The notes beneath the pieces are model-generated. The model did not search any database. It had not been told where the DNA came from and saw nothing but the letters and a program-made list of their open reading frames with translations. A DNA stretch of 13,887 bases from Flavobacteriales bacterium UBA6049. Lineage in GTDB: Bacteria; Bacteroidota; Bacteroidia; Flavobacteriales_G; Salibacteraceae. The DNA is taken from positions 1-13,887 of the forward strand of contig DIYR01000056.1 in NCBI GenBank assembly GCA_002429085.1. Direction: 5' to 3'. Position numbers and translations under genes: made by a program. Below are positions 1 through 7,719 of this stretch, one piece after another. How positions within the stretch are numbered: position 1 is the stretch's first letter; every line of letters begins with the position of its first letter.

Positions 1-1029
1 AGTTAATGCTGCAGTTAAAACCCACATTAAAAACAAGTTAACGGGCATTTCTTGAAACATTAAATCTAACATCCAGGCAAATGGAGTACAAAAAATAAAT
101 CCGATAATTATAGCCCATTGTGGCCAATCTGAAGTAGAATTGGCCATTGTCGACAGTTCGCTCGGAATACTCTTTTCCCCAAGTGCTTGATTCATTCCAT
201 CAACAAATTTCTCGTCTAGAATATAGTCCTTCTCATTATTTAGAGGATTCAAATTGAGGGCTACTGCCAAGTGGGCGTAAAGCTCAGGGAATGATTGTAC
301 GAAATGCTCTGCCTGTTCAAAAAAGTACTCAAGCGCTACTGCAAAAAATTCTTTCCGGTTTGTTTGAGCATACTTCCTAAAAACATCTGGTCGTTCATTC
401 CGAATCACATGAAAAGCTCCTTCTGCAATATCGTCAAGTAAGGTTTTATAAGACCTAAAACGTGTATGAGTACTGGGGTAATGCTTCAGTGTAAACTCAA
501 AGGCATGCGCAAATTCATGAATCACCAAATTCAATGCATCACTATCGTCTTCGAAACCTTTTAGAGAGTTATTCCAAGACAATAATATCTGGAATCTTGA
601 AGATCCTCCCTTCAACTTCCTCTTTAGAGCTGGATGAAAAAACTCTTCTGGATAAACTACAATCTCTCTTACGTTTTTAAACAAATAATCATCAGACCCG
701 AAGGTAATCATGATCGCACCACTTGATATTAACCATTTGTGTTGCTTTTCAATTATCAAACCATGCGAGCCAATGAATGATTTATCTACTATAAATTCTT
801 CCAATCGGTGAATAAACTTGGCCCTACCAGGTAGAGATAAGTTCCGATAAAAGCCATTATTCTTTTCTAGAAATTTATCTATCTGCCCAAACTCTTTTCT
901 ACCAACTTGATTGTGGTAGTGGATCTTGTTCAAATAAAACTCATGTACAGGGCGAACCAATTGCATCTTGGGGTTGTATCGATGCAAAATCCAAGCAAAA
1001 AACAAGACAAAAACTATAAACGTAATCAT
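1..1029 (-). CDS. Membrane-anchored M90 (MtfA-type) zinc peptidase, C-terminus cut by window edge
   Basis: The reading frame stays open from an ATG at 1029 to base 1, giving 343 residues with no stop in the window. Residues 4-15 form an N-terminal membrane anchor (FIVFVLFFAWIL). The soluble domain carries HEFAHAFE at 171-178, the HExxH zinc site, and EFFAVALEYFFE at 227-238, which matches the conserved EFFA segment that supplies the third zinc ligand (Glu) in MtfA/M90 peptidases. E. coli MtfA is a soluble protein that binds the regulator Mlc. This one differs in having the N-terminal anchor and two further hydrophobic segments (about 304-322 and from 329 on), so the peptidase domain would sit between membrane segments. 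Substrate unknown. It is divergent from the YyaL-family gene. The start follows an in-frame stop at 1036-1038 by two codons, so no earlier start in this frame is possible. Confidence 0.85.
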   Translation of the reverse strand, partial: MITFIVFVLFFAWILHRYNPKMQLVRPVHEFYLNKIHYHNQVGRKEFGQIDKFLEKNNGFYRNLSLPGRAKFIHRLEEFIVDKSFIGSHGLIIEKQHKWLISSGAIMITFGSDDYLFKNVREIVVYPEEFFHPALKRKLKGGSSRFQILLSWNNSLKGFEDDSDALNLVIHEFAHAFEFTLKHYPSTHTRFRSYKTLLDDIAEGAFHVIRNERPDVFRKYAQTNRKEFFAVALEYFFEQAEHFVQSFPELYAHLAVALNLNPLNNEKDYILDEKFVDGMNQALGEKSIPSELSTMANSTSDWPQWAIIIGFIFCTPFAWMLDLMFQEMPVNLFLMWVLTAALT

Positions 1030-1036
1030 GTATAAT

Positions 1037-1064
1037 CAATGGTAGGTAAAAGTAAATGAACCAA
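1037..1064 (-). promoter_or_regulatory. Weak candidate promoter for the M90 peptidase
   Basis: Read on the minus strand, TTG (1064-1062), a 17-base spacer and TACCATTG (1044-1037) resemble the Bacteroidota pattern TTTG-N19-TAnnTTTG. One base of the -7 box deviates and the spacer is short. It would start transcription only a few bases before the ATG at 1029. It overlaps the -7 box of the opposite promoter. Confidence 0.25.
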
Positions 1065-1072
1065 TACCTTTG
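1065..1072 (+). promoter_or_regulatory. Bacteroidota -7 element (TACCTTTG) before the YyaL-family gene
   Basis: TACCTTTG is an exact match to the Bacteroidota -7 consensus TAnnTTTG. No clear -33 TTG is visible at the expected distance. The box ends 10 bases before the ATG at 1083, so the mRNA would have a leader of only a few bases if that ATG is used. The 12 bases TACCTTTGATCA recur at the tolC promoter. Confidence 0.4.
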
Positions 1073-1082
1073 ATCATCGTTT

Positions 1083-3176
1083 ATGAGTTTTAATCGTTTC
1101 ATTCTTTTCATCTCCGCAGTACTTGCTGGTTGTGCAAGTAATTCCAATAAGCAATCAAATATGGCTCAGCATACCAACGCACTCATTCATGAAACTAGTC
1201 CTTACTTACTCCAGCACGCTCATAACCCAGTAGAATGGCACCCTTGGGGAGATGAAGCATTAGAAAAAGCAAAGAGAGAGAATAAAATGCTATTGGTAAG
1301 TATTGGCTATTCAAGCTGCCATTGGTGCCATGTGATGGAACGTGAAAGCTTTGAAGATTCTGTTGTAGCAGCTGTTATGAACGAACATTTCGTCTGTATA
1401 AAAGTAGATCGAGAAGAACGCCCTGATGTAGATCATTTATACATGGAAGCTGTTCAATTGCTAACCCGAAGTGGTGGTTGGCCATTAAATTGTTTTGCAC
1501 TACCTGATGGAAGGCCTTTTTACGGAGGAACATATTTTAAACGTAACGAATGGATTTCAATCTGTGAACGTGTTGCTAAAGAATACCGTGAAAAACCAGA
1601 AGAAGTAATTGAATTTGCTCAAAAGCTAACAGAAGGTGTAGTTTCTTCTAATGAAATTACCCGCAATGAAAAAGATCCGTTCTTCCATGCAGAAGTACTA
1701 GAACTAGGAATTCAAGAATGGAAAAAAGATTTTGATACCAAATATGGAGGTGAAGATAGAGCACCAAAATTCCCACTACCAACCAATCAACAATTCTTGT
1801 TGAGGTATGCCAAACTCCACAATGATTTCGAAGTACGAGCCCACGTGCTTAACACCTTAGATAAAATGGCACTTGGAGGAATTTACGATCAAATTGGCGG
1901 TGGATTTGCTCGCTACTCTACCGATGTAAAATGGCTAGTTCCACACTTCGAAAAAATGCTTTACGACAATGCACAGCTATTAAGTGTGTATGCAGAGGCT
2001 TATCAAGAAACCAAAAAGCCATTGTACCGAGAAACAATTCTAGAGACTGTAGAATTTTGTAACCGTGAACTCTCTAATGGTGAAGGTATTTTTTATTCTG
2101 CACTTGATGCCGATTCAGAAGGTGAAGAAGGTAAATTCTATGTGTGGACTGAAACGGAATTAGAACAAGTTTTGGGTGATGATTTTGAGTTTGCCATTAA
2201 GTACTTCAACATCAATAACGATGGATACTGGGAACACAATCATTACATTTTAACACGCTCTGAGAGTGATGAATCTTTCGCTCAATCTCACAACCTAAAT
2301 TTTGCCGAAGTAAAAACAACAAAGAAGCGTGTTTACAAAAAACTAATGGCTGAACGCGACCTACGTGTTCGCCCTGGGTTGGATGATAAAAGTTTAACTA
2401 GTTGGAATGCTTTAATGTTAAAAGGGTTGTGCGATGCTTACTTAGCAACACACCATCAACCACTATTAGAAACAGCTTTGCAAACTGCCAAGTTTATTAC
2501 CGAAACACAACGACAAGAAGATCGTAGTTTATATCACTCTTACAAAAAAGGGAAAAGTTCTATTCAAGGTTTTTTAGAAGATTATGCCTTTGCCATTGAA
2601 GGGCTTATCTCTCTTTACACTGTGACCCAAGATGAACACTGGCTGCAAGAAGCTCACGAGTTGACCAAAACCGCTATCAGTAAATTCTATCAAGAGAGTA
2701 ACGGAATGTTCCGATTTGGTGAGGCTGAAAAAGATACTTTACTCTCAAGTAAAGTAGAAGTAAACGATAACGTTATCCCTGCTTCTAACTCTACCATGGC
2801 TCGGAACCTCTTCTACTTATCTCATTTACTTGAGAATGATTTGTATGCCGAAAAAGCTGAAGCGATGTTAAACAACGTTCAAAACGGAATTGCACGTTAT
2901 CCTCAGGGTTATTCCAACTGGGGAGTACTAATGATGCACTATGTTCATCCATTTTACGAAGTTGCCATTGCTGGTGAAGAAGCTCATGCCAAGGTGTTAG
3001 AAATGGGCACGTCATATCAACCAAATAGCATTCTAGTTGGCGCAGAAAAAGTATCTACTATTCCTCTATTCGAAAGTAGGTTTGTAGATGGAACAACTCT
3101 GATCTATGTTTGCCGTAACAAAGCATGTCAACTCCCAACAGAATCAGTTTCAGAAGCTATCAAACAAATGCATTAA
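1083..3176 (+). CDS. YyaL/SPATA20-family thioredoxin-domain protein (DUF255), probable lipoprotein
   Basis: A 697-residue protein, close to the usual length for the family. Its thioredoxin-like domain (about 32-190) contains SPYLLQHAHNPVEW (39-52), the CHWC motif (79-82), KVDREERPDVD (107-117), GGWPL (131-135) and GGTYF (148-152). The rest is an alpha/alpha-barrel (six-hairpin glycosidase-like) region with GGIYDQIGGGFARYSTD (265-281), HFEKMLYDNAQ (288-298), DADSEGEEG (342-350) and LDDKSLTSWNALM (433-445). The biochemical role of the family is unsettled; a thiol-redox or N-acylglucosamine epimerase-like role is inferred from the folds. Residues 1-17 look like a lipoprotein signal (VLAGC, Cys17) followed by a Ser/Asn linker, which is unusual because most homologues appear cytoplasmic. 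Met27 (ATG at 1161) would give the ordinary cytoplasmic form. The 3' end overlaps the next gene by 52 bases. Confidence 0.93.
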   Translation: MSFNRFILFISAVLAGCASNSNKQSNMAQHTNALIHETSPYLLQHAHNPVEWHPWGDEALEKAKRENKMLLVSIGYSSCHWCHVMERESFEDSVVAAVMNEHFVCIKVDREERPDVDHLYMEAVQLLTRSGGWPLNCFALPDGRPFYGGTYFKRNEWISICERVAKEYREKPEEVIEFAQKLTEGVVSSNEITRNEKDPFFHAEVLELGIQEWKKDFDTKYGGEDRAPKFPLPTNQQFLLRYAKLHNDFEVRAHVLNTLDKMALGGIYDQIGGGFARYSTDVKWLVPHFEKMLYDNAQLLSVYAEAYQETKKPLYRETILETVEFCNRELSNGEGIFYSALDADSEGEEGKFYVWTETELEQVLGDDFEFAIKYFNINNDGYWEHNHYILTRSESDESFAQSHNLNFAEVKTTKKRVYKKLMAERDLRVRPGLDDKSLTSWNALMLKGLCDAYLATHHQPLLETALQTAKFITETQRQEDRSLYHSYKKGKSSIQGFLEDYAFAIEGLISLYTVTQDEHWLQEAHELTKTAISKFYQESNGMFRFGEAEKDTLLSSKVEVNDNVIPASNSTMARNLFYLSHLLENDLYAEKAEAMLNNVQNGIARYPQGYSNWGVLMMHYVHPFYEVAIAGEEAHAKVLEMGTSYQPNSILVGAEKVSTIPLFESRFVDGTTLIYVCRNKACQLPTESVSEAIKQMH

Positions 3177-4018
3177 CCATAGTTTTAGCGCTCATTTCTT
3201 GCTTTTCTCTGAACGCTCAAATAGTAGATTTGAGTCAAGGAGAAGCTCTTCAAGAATTCCCCTATTTCAATGAAGAATGGATTCATGAGAAAGGTATTTC
3301 CACTGTAAGAAGCATGGTTGCCATAAAAGATGATGGTCAACCTATTAAAAAGCTCAGAACACAAGTAACGTATCGATTTCACCGCGATGGAAAATTTAGG
3401 TCAATGTATCACATCATTGATAAAGGAAGCTGGATTGACTCTGCCTCTGTAGCCATTCGTTACAGCTTAAGTAATCAAGTTGTTTCTAAACGAGAACGTG
3501 ATTTATTTGGAATCCATTTGTACACCTATGAATATCGAAATGATGGAAGCCTATTCCGTGAAGTCTACTCAAGACCATCAGCATACAACATGAAAGCTAA
3601 GTCTGTATTTTTTGAAGATCAAGCTTTTGATGACGGCACTATAAAGAGGATTCATAGAAACAAAAACGACCGTGCTTTCAAGGATGAATTGTTTCAGTAC
3701 AATACAAGGAATCAACCTACAAGTTACCGTGAAAAAAGACACATTACTGGTCTGTATTTAGAAAAAAGATGGAGTTACGATAGCTTAGGACAGTTTGATA
3801 GTTTGATTATTGTAAAGCACCACCCCATTCGTACGGAATGGACATACAACTATCAATACAATATGGGTAACTTGATCTCGTATGACATTCTAAAAGCAGG
3901 AATCCTTGTTTCTCATCACGAGCTACTATACAAAGATGAGCTGTTAGATACCATTCTAAGTCGCGATGAAGAAACTCACCGAATTACTATCACCCGGTTT
4001 ACTTATGAATTCTTCTGA
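3125..4018 (+). CDS. Exported protein of unknown function with YD-like beta repeats
   Basis: 297 residues. I do not recognise the family. Residues 1-32 form a Sec signal peptide (basic start, hydrophobic stretch 16-28, SLNAQ before the likely cleavage), so the protein should be periplasmic or surface-located. The mature part repeats a short strand pattern of the type Y-x-Y-x-x-x-G: YRFHRDGKF (83-91), YEYRNDGSL (135-143), FQYNTRNQP (190-198), WSYDSLGQF (216-224) and YQYNMGNL (243-250). It recalls YD/RHS or YwqK-like repeats but is too degenerate to assign. The ATG at 3125 lies inside the preceding gene in another frame, a 52-base overlap. No later in-frame ATG precedes the signal peptide, so the overlap looks real and suggests cotranscription. 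The 3' end overlaps tsaB, on the opposite strand, by 16 bases. Confidence 0.8.
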   Translation: MSTPNRISFRSYQTNALTIVLALISCFSLNAQIVDLSQGEALQEFPYFNEEWIHEKGISTVRSMVAIKDDGQPIKKLRTQVTYRFHRDGKFRSMYHIIDKGSWIDSASVAIRYSLSNQVVSKRERDLFGIHLYTYEYRNDGSLFREVYSRPSAYNMKAKSVFFEDQAFDDGTIKRIHRNKNDRAFKDELFQYNTRNQPTSYREKRHITGLYLEKRWSYDSLGQFDSLIIVKHHPIRTEWTYNYQYNMGNLISYDILKAGILVSHHELLYKDELLDTILSRDEETHRITITRFTYEFF

Positions 4019-4701
4019 GCTAAAGGGTTTTTAGGTGTTGTAGCAACAAAGTCTTTCAAGTAGAATGGTTCAAAGTAAGCTACATTTTCTACTTCTCTTT
4101 TTTGGAACTTCAGCAATGCTTCTTTTACCATACCACTGGTATTAGGATAGATTGTTGGAAAAAAACTTGCATTTGGATGTTCTTGGATTAACGCTTCGAA
4201 CTTGGCAGCTCCATCTCCAATAAAAGCCACCTTTTCCTCAGCTAAGAATTCTGAGAATGAGTTTTCATCTAAGATTTTAGCCTCAGTCGGAAGAATCTCT
4301 TTTCCCGACTTTGAGAACACAGCACAATACACTTCCATTCTACGAGCATCAAGCATCGGAACTAGCACACCATCAAAGTCAGTTAGTTCGGGTTGATGAA
4401 TCAACGTCTCTAGAGTAGGGATTGAGATCAACGGAATTTGAAGAGAATAAGCTAATCCTTTTGCAGTAGAAACACCAATTCGCAAACCAGTATATGAGCC
4501 TGGCCCTTTCCCAACAACAACGGCATCTAAATCAGCCGGTGTCATTTTAGCTTCCACTAAACACTCTTCAATAAACTTCCCTAGATTCTCTGCATGGGTA
4601 TACCCATCATTCAAAGAGCGTTCTGCAACCACGACCCCATCGGTAGCAATACATACAGAACACAAAGTAGTAGCTGTTTCAAAGTGCAGTAAATTCGCCA
4701 T
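4003..4701 (-). CDS. tsaB: TsaB, tRNA t6A37 threonylcarbamoyltransferase complex subunit
   Basis: A 232-residue protein of the ASKHA fold. The diagnostic loop is KGPGSYTGLRIGVSTAKGLA at 65-84, and the N-terminal strand LLHFETATTLCSV (4-16) is typical of bacterial TsaB. TsaB pairs with TsaD (and TsaE) in the cytoplasm and transfers the threonylcarbamoyl group made by TsaC/TsaC2 to A37 of tRNAs that read ANN codons. TsaB is the dimerisation partner, not the catalytic subunit. The length is normal and the C-terminus is not truncated. Its ATG shares a base with the stop of the upstream HlyD-type gene (TAATG), so it is probably translated by coupling as the last gene of the tolC-hlyD-tsaB operon. 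It ends convergently with the plus-strand unknown gene, with a 16-base overlap and no hairpin terminator visible there. Confidence 0.96.
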   Translation of the reverse strand: MANLLHFETATTLCSVCIATDGVVVAERSLNDGYTHAENLGKFIEECLVEAKMTPADLDAVVVGKGPGSYTGLRIGVSTAKGLAYSLQIPLISIPTLETLIHQPELTDFDGVLVPMLDARRMEVYCAVFSKSGKEILPTEAKILDENSFSEFLAEEKVAFIGDGAAKFEALIQEHPNASFFPTIYPNTSGMVKEALLKFQKREVENVAYFEPFYLKDFVATTPKNPLAQKNS

Positions 4702-6023
4702 TAATCTCTCACTGAAAACACATCAGATCTATCGCCTACCTCTACTTCTTCGTCTTCTTCTAGTTTCTTACTAATTAAAGCATAAGGCCCAGTAATCACC
4801 AAATCAGAAGTATCTAGACCGCTTGTGATCTGCATATATTTGTTATCCTGCAAACCTATAGAAACTGGTTTGAGTACGCTCTTTCCATTTTCAATTACAA
4901 ATACACATTCTATCAATTCGTCATCAGCTAACGTAGCCATCTCTTTTAAATCAGTGTTTTCTGTAGCATTTGAATCAGGACGAATAGTTACTGCCTGAAT
5001 AGGAACAGAAATAGTATTCTCTACAGAACCAGTAAATATTTCAACTGTAGCAGACATTCCTGGTCGGAATGGTGAAAGGTGTGGATTCTTCTGATCTACC
5101 AAATCTTCGTAAGAAGAACGAACAATTTGAACTTTTACACTAAACACTGTGATTTGATCAGATCCTTGCATCAAACCAGATTGACTTGAATTGGCAATTT
5201 CAGTCACAATGCCCTTGAATTTTCTATTTACGTAAGCATCTACTTCAACTTCGGCTTCATCACCCAAAGAAATTTTAACAATGTCACTTTCATTTACCTC
5301 TGCATTTACCTCCATGCTAGTGAGGTCTGCAACCACCATCATATCTGTACCCGCCATCTGAGCAGTTCCAACTACTCGTTCACCTTGCTCTACAACTAAG
5401 CCAGATACGGTACCATTCATCGGAGCATACAACGTAGTTCTCTTAAGGTTATCCGTGGCCTCCTTTAAGGTTGCCCTTGAACTTTTGGCATTATACTCGG
5501 AGCTCTTCAAGGTTTCTTTTGCTGCTTCTACTTCAGCTATAGCAACATCAAATTCAGCCTTACTTTGATCGTATTCAGCTTCAGAGATCACTTGATCTTT
5601 ATACAATTTTTCTTGACGCTTGAAGGCTGCCTCTGCATTAATTAACCGAGCATTTGATTGCGCTAAACGCGCTTTTGAATTACTCACATTCGCCATTGCA
5701 CTGTTTACACTGGCCTCAGCTCTATTTACAGAGGCCATGTATAAATCTGGGTTAATTTTTGCCAGTAATGTTCCACTATCTACTTTCTGACCTTCAATTA
5801 CTGGAAGTAAAATGATTTCTCCAGGAACCTCAGGAGAAATTTTTACTTGACGAACAGGTTCGATCTTTCCATTAGCAGATACAGATTCAACAATTGTTCG
5901 CAGTTCGGCCTTCTCAGCAGTTACTTTAGTAGCATCAGATTCTGATTGACGTTTCCAAAAAATGAGTGCTACTATCAACGCGAGCACCAACCCACCGATT
6001 ATTATGATATTTCTTGTGCTCAT
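4701..6023 (-). CDS. HlyD/MacA-type periplasmic adaptor (membrane fusion protein) of an efflux pump
   Basis: 440 residues. An N-terminal membrane anchor lies at 5-22 (IIIIGGLVLALIVALIFW). A first lipoyl half follows (about 55-95, VPGEIILLPVIEGQKVDSG), then a long Ala/Lys/Glu-rich alpha-hairpin (about 96-195) for docking to a TolC channel. The second lipoyl half is APMNGTVSGLVVEQGERVVG (200-219), then beta-barrel and membrane-proximal domains. The layout is closest to MacA-like adaptors that work with MacB-type ABC permeases, but no pump gene is adjacent, so an ABC or RND partner must lie elsewhere. It starts 11 bases after the TolC-family stop and overlaps tsaB by one base. The substrate cannot be read from the sequence. 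Confidence 0.92.
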   Translation of the reverse strand: MSTRNIIIIGGLVLALIVALIFWKRQSESDATKVTAEKAELRTIVESVSANGKIEPVRQVKISPEVPGEIILLPVIEGQKVDSGTLLAKINPDLYMASVNRAEASVNSAMANVSNSKARLAQSNARLINAEAAFKRQEKLYKDQVISEAEYDQSKAEFDVAIAEVEAAKETLKSSEYNAKSSRATLKEATDNLKRTTLYAPMNGTVSGLVVEQGERVVGTAQMAGTDMMVVADLTSMEVNAEVNESDIVKISLGDEAEVEVDAYVNRKFKGIVTEIANSSQSGLMQGSDQITVFSVKVQIVRSSYEDLVDQKNPHLSPFRPGMSATVEIFTGSVENTISVPIQAVTIRPDSNATENTDLKEMATLADDELIECVFVIENGKSVLKPVSIGLQDNKYMQITSGLDTSDLVITGPYALISKKLEEDEEVEVGDRSDVFSVRD

Positions 6024-6034
6024 ATACTCTCTTA

Positions 6035-7375
6035 TTAGTTGATCAAGTCATTCATGAACTCACCTTGGTATACTTTCAAGATAATGTATCGGAACAGGTA
6101 TTCATATTTGGCTCTCACCAAATCACTTTGAGCTCGGGTCAAATTGGTTTTCGATGTATTAAAATCTACTGCATTTATAGTTCCAACATCAAACCGTTTC
6201 TGACTGTATTGAAATGAAAGCTCTAATGATTTTAAACTCTTTTCAGTTGCCTGATATCGTTTACCCGCAGCTTTTGCATCTGCATACGCTTGTTCAATTG
6301 TTTGCCTGATACGTTGTTGTTCTTGAAGAATTGCGGTATTGGCTTGTTCGTATCTGATTTTAGCTCGACTAACCGATGTGACCGTATTCAATCGATTAAA
6401 AATAGGAACAGCAAGAGTTAAACTTAACGATCTATTCAAGTTTAAATCTAATTGATCTGAAAAAGATAAACTTTCACCAGTTAAGTCGGTTCGCCCTTCA
6501 GAGTAACCCGTTCCCACGCTTCCTGATAGAGTCAAGGAAGGACTATATCCACTTTTAGAAATAGCCCATGAGGAGTGTGCACTTTGTAATCTATACTCAG
6601 CTTGCTTCAGACTTGGATAATTATTAAAAGCTTCTTGGATGGTGGCGTCAATATTCGGAGGAAGAACAATTTCCTCAGCATTAATCGAATCTGGTTCAAC
6701 AATATTGAATTCCGTGTCTCCTGGCAATTGTAATAACTGTAATAATTGAAGTCTACTGATCGTTAAACGGTTTTCTACATCAACAATATTTAATTGCTCT
6801 TGTGCTAGTTGTGCTTCAACATCTAGTAAATTGGCCCTAGGAGCAGTTCCTGCTGCAACCAACTTTGCAGTTCTATCAACTTGATCTTGAGTAATATCGG
6901 CTTGCGCATTTGCTACACGTAGGTTTTCGATATTAAACAACACTTGCAGGTAAGCTTGAGATAATGACAATACCATTTCATACTTGGTATTTTCTAAAGC
7001 TGCTTCAGAAGCTTTATAATCATACTCGCTTTGTTTATAGGTATTAATATTTCTTAAACCTGAGAACAAATCTAAGTCACCACGAACACCAAAGTTGCTA
7101 TTTTCAACCCTATCCCTAGCGAATCTATTGGTAAATGGATCAATCGTTTGTCCATAATTTATAGTATAACCAGCACTCCCATTAATTGATGGTAAAAATT
7201 GCCCTTTAGATTGAGTAACATTTGCCTTCGAAACTTCTAAATCAAGCTCACTCTGTTTGATTTCCAAGTTATTCTCAATTGCATACTCAACACATTGTTC
7301 CAAACTCCAAGATTCCTGAGCTTGGATCGCAAGAGAGCCTAGTGCGCAGGTAATGGCCATCAGATATTTAAACAT
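6035..7375 (-). CDS. TolC-family outer-membrane efflux channel
   Basis: 446 residues with a signal peptide (1-20, cleavage near AIQAQ). Two OEP repeats follow, each a pair of long helices plus two beta-strands. The first strand segment contains GYTINYGQTIDPFTNRF (69-85), a form common in Bacteroidota TolC homologues. Helices are rich in Gln, Ala and Leu (for example LQLLQLLQLPG near 210). The protein should trimerise as the outer-membrane and periplasmic tunnel through which the adjacent HlyD/MacA-type adaptor exports its substrate. It is the first gene of the operon, preceded by a 110-base gap that holds a -7 element, a tandem 8-bp repeat and the 11-bp element shared with the cyoE promoter. 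No Shine-Dalgarno sequence is obvious; the ATG is chosen because the signal peptide begins there. Confidence 0.94.
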   Translation of the reverse strand: MFKYLMAITCALGSLAIQAQESWSLEQCVEYAIENNLEIKQSELDLEVSKANVTQSKGQFLPSINGSAGYTINYGQTIDPFTNRFARDRVENSNFGVRGDLDLFSGLRNINTYKQSEYDYKASEAALENTKYEMVLSLSQAYLQVLFNIENLRVANAQADITQDQVDRTAKLVAAGTAPRANLLDVEAQLAQEQLNIVDVENRLTISRLQLLQLLQLPGDTEFNIVEPDSINAEEIVLPPNIDATIQEAFNNYPSLKQAEYRLQSAHSSWAISKSGYSPSLTLSGSVGTGYSEGRTDLTGESLSFSDQLDLNLNRSLSLTLAVPIFNRLNTVTSVSRAKIRYEQANTAILQEQQRIRQTIEQAYADAKAAGKRYQATEKSLKSLELSFQYSQKRFDVGTINAVDFNTSKTNLTRAQSDLVRAKYEYLFRYIILKVYQGEFMNDLIN

Positions 7376-7391
7376 TCCAACAGATTTTGAT

Positions 7392-7399
7392 CAAAGGTA
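7392..7399 (-). promoter_or_regulatory. Bacteroidota -7 element (TACCTTTG) of the tolC operon
   Basis: On the minus strand, TACCTTTG matches TAnnTTTG exactly and ends 16 bases before the ATG at 7375. A -33 TTG at the ideal 19-base spacing is absent; TTGs at 7405-7403 and 7413-7411 are too close. This suggests a weak or activator-dependent promoter. Confidence 0.45.
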
Positions 7400-7400
7400 A

Positions 7401-7416
7401 CTCAATGCCTCAATGC
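7401..7416. repeat. Perfect tandem 8-bp repeat (CTCAATGC x2) in the tolC promoter spacer
   Basis: CTCAATGC occurs twice head-to-tail with no gap, directly upstream of the -7 box and followed by TCGATCGA. Its position inside the RNA polymerase footprint suggests a regulator binding site; that role is inferred. Confidence 0.5.
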
Positions 7417-7428
7417 TCGATCGATATC

Positions 7429-7439
7429 TAAACGAGAGG
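7429..7439 (-). promoter_or_regulatory. Shared 11-bp upstream element, tolC copy
   Basis: TAAACGAGAGG on the plus strand (CCTCTCGTTTA in the direction of transcription) lies 30 bases upstream of the tolC -7 box. An identical 11-mer lies 31 bases upstream of the cyoE -7 box in the same orientation. Confidence 0.4.
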
Positions 7440-7485
7440 AAAATTGATGTGGTTAACGGTGAGAAAGCATGTTGAAGGCACAATT

Positions 7486-7719
7486 TTAACTATGTGTCAA
7501 ATTCTTAGTGCTTTGTTGCCAAGGCTTGCGGAATAGTATTACCCCTACGACAACCATGATAATATAAGGAAAGCCCATCAGGTAAAGAATTCCATTGTTT
7601 AAACCCTTTCCTAGATTGTCTGCATTATTCTCTACCACTGCTCTACACATACTACATTGAGCTTGCACATCAACCAATGCAACTAGCAATACAACTATAA
7701 GAGCAATCCACTTTTTCAT
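7486..7719 (-). CDS. Small CSMC-motif membrane protein of the oxidase operon, function unknown
   Basis: 77 residues when started at the ATG at 7719, which overlaps the stop of the DUF420 gene as ATGA and so is probably translated by coupling. A further upstream start would add 21 residues in front of an obvious signal sequence and is not used here. Residues 1-20 are a signal peptide (KKWIALIVVLLVALVDVQA). The mature end begins QCSMCRA with a CxxC pair (Cys22, Cys25), and one membrane helix follows at about 45-63 ending in FRKPW. The cysteines should face the periplasm. I recall similar short CSMC proteins beside SCO and DUF420 genes in Bacteroidota. Copper or thiol handling during CuA/CuB assembly is a plausible inference but not shown. 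Last gene of the cyoE operon. Confidence 0.8.
   Translation of the reverse strand: MKKWIALIVVLLVALVDVQAQCSMCRAVVENNADNLGKGLNNGILYLMGFPYIIMVVVGVILFRKPWQQSTKNLTHS

Noticed and set aside
941..1147. Minus-strand 68-codon open frame across the divergent promoter region
   Set aside because: It overlaps the M90 peptidase in another frame and the YyaL-family start; it shows no domain or signal, while the peptidase frame carries HExxH.
2791..3024. Minus-strand open frame inside the YyaL-family gene
   Set aside because: It is antisense to a well-conserved domain, with no recognisable motif or promoter.
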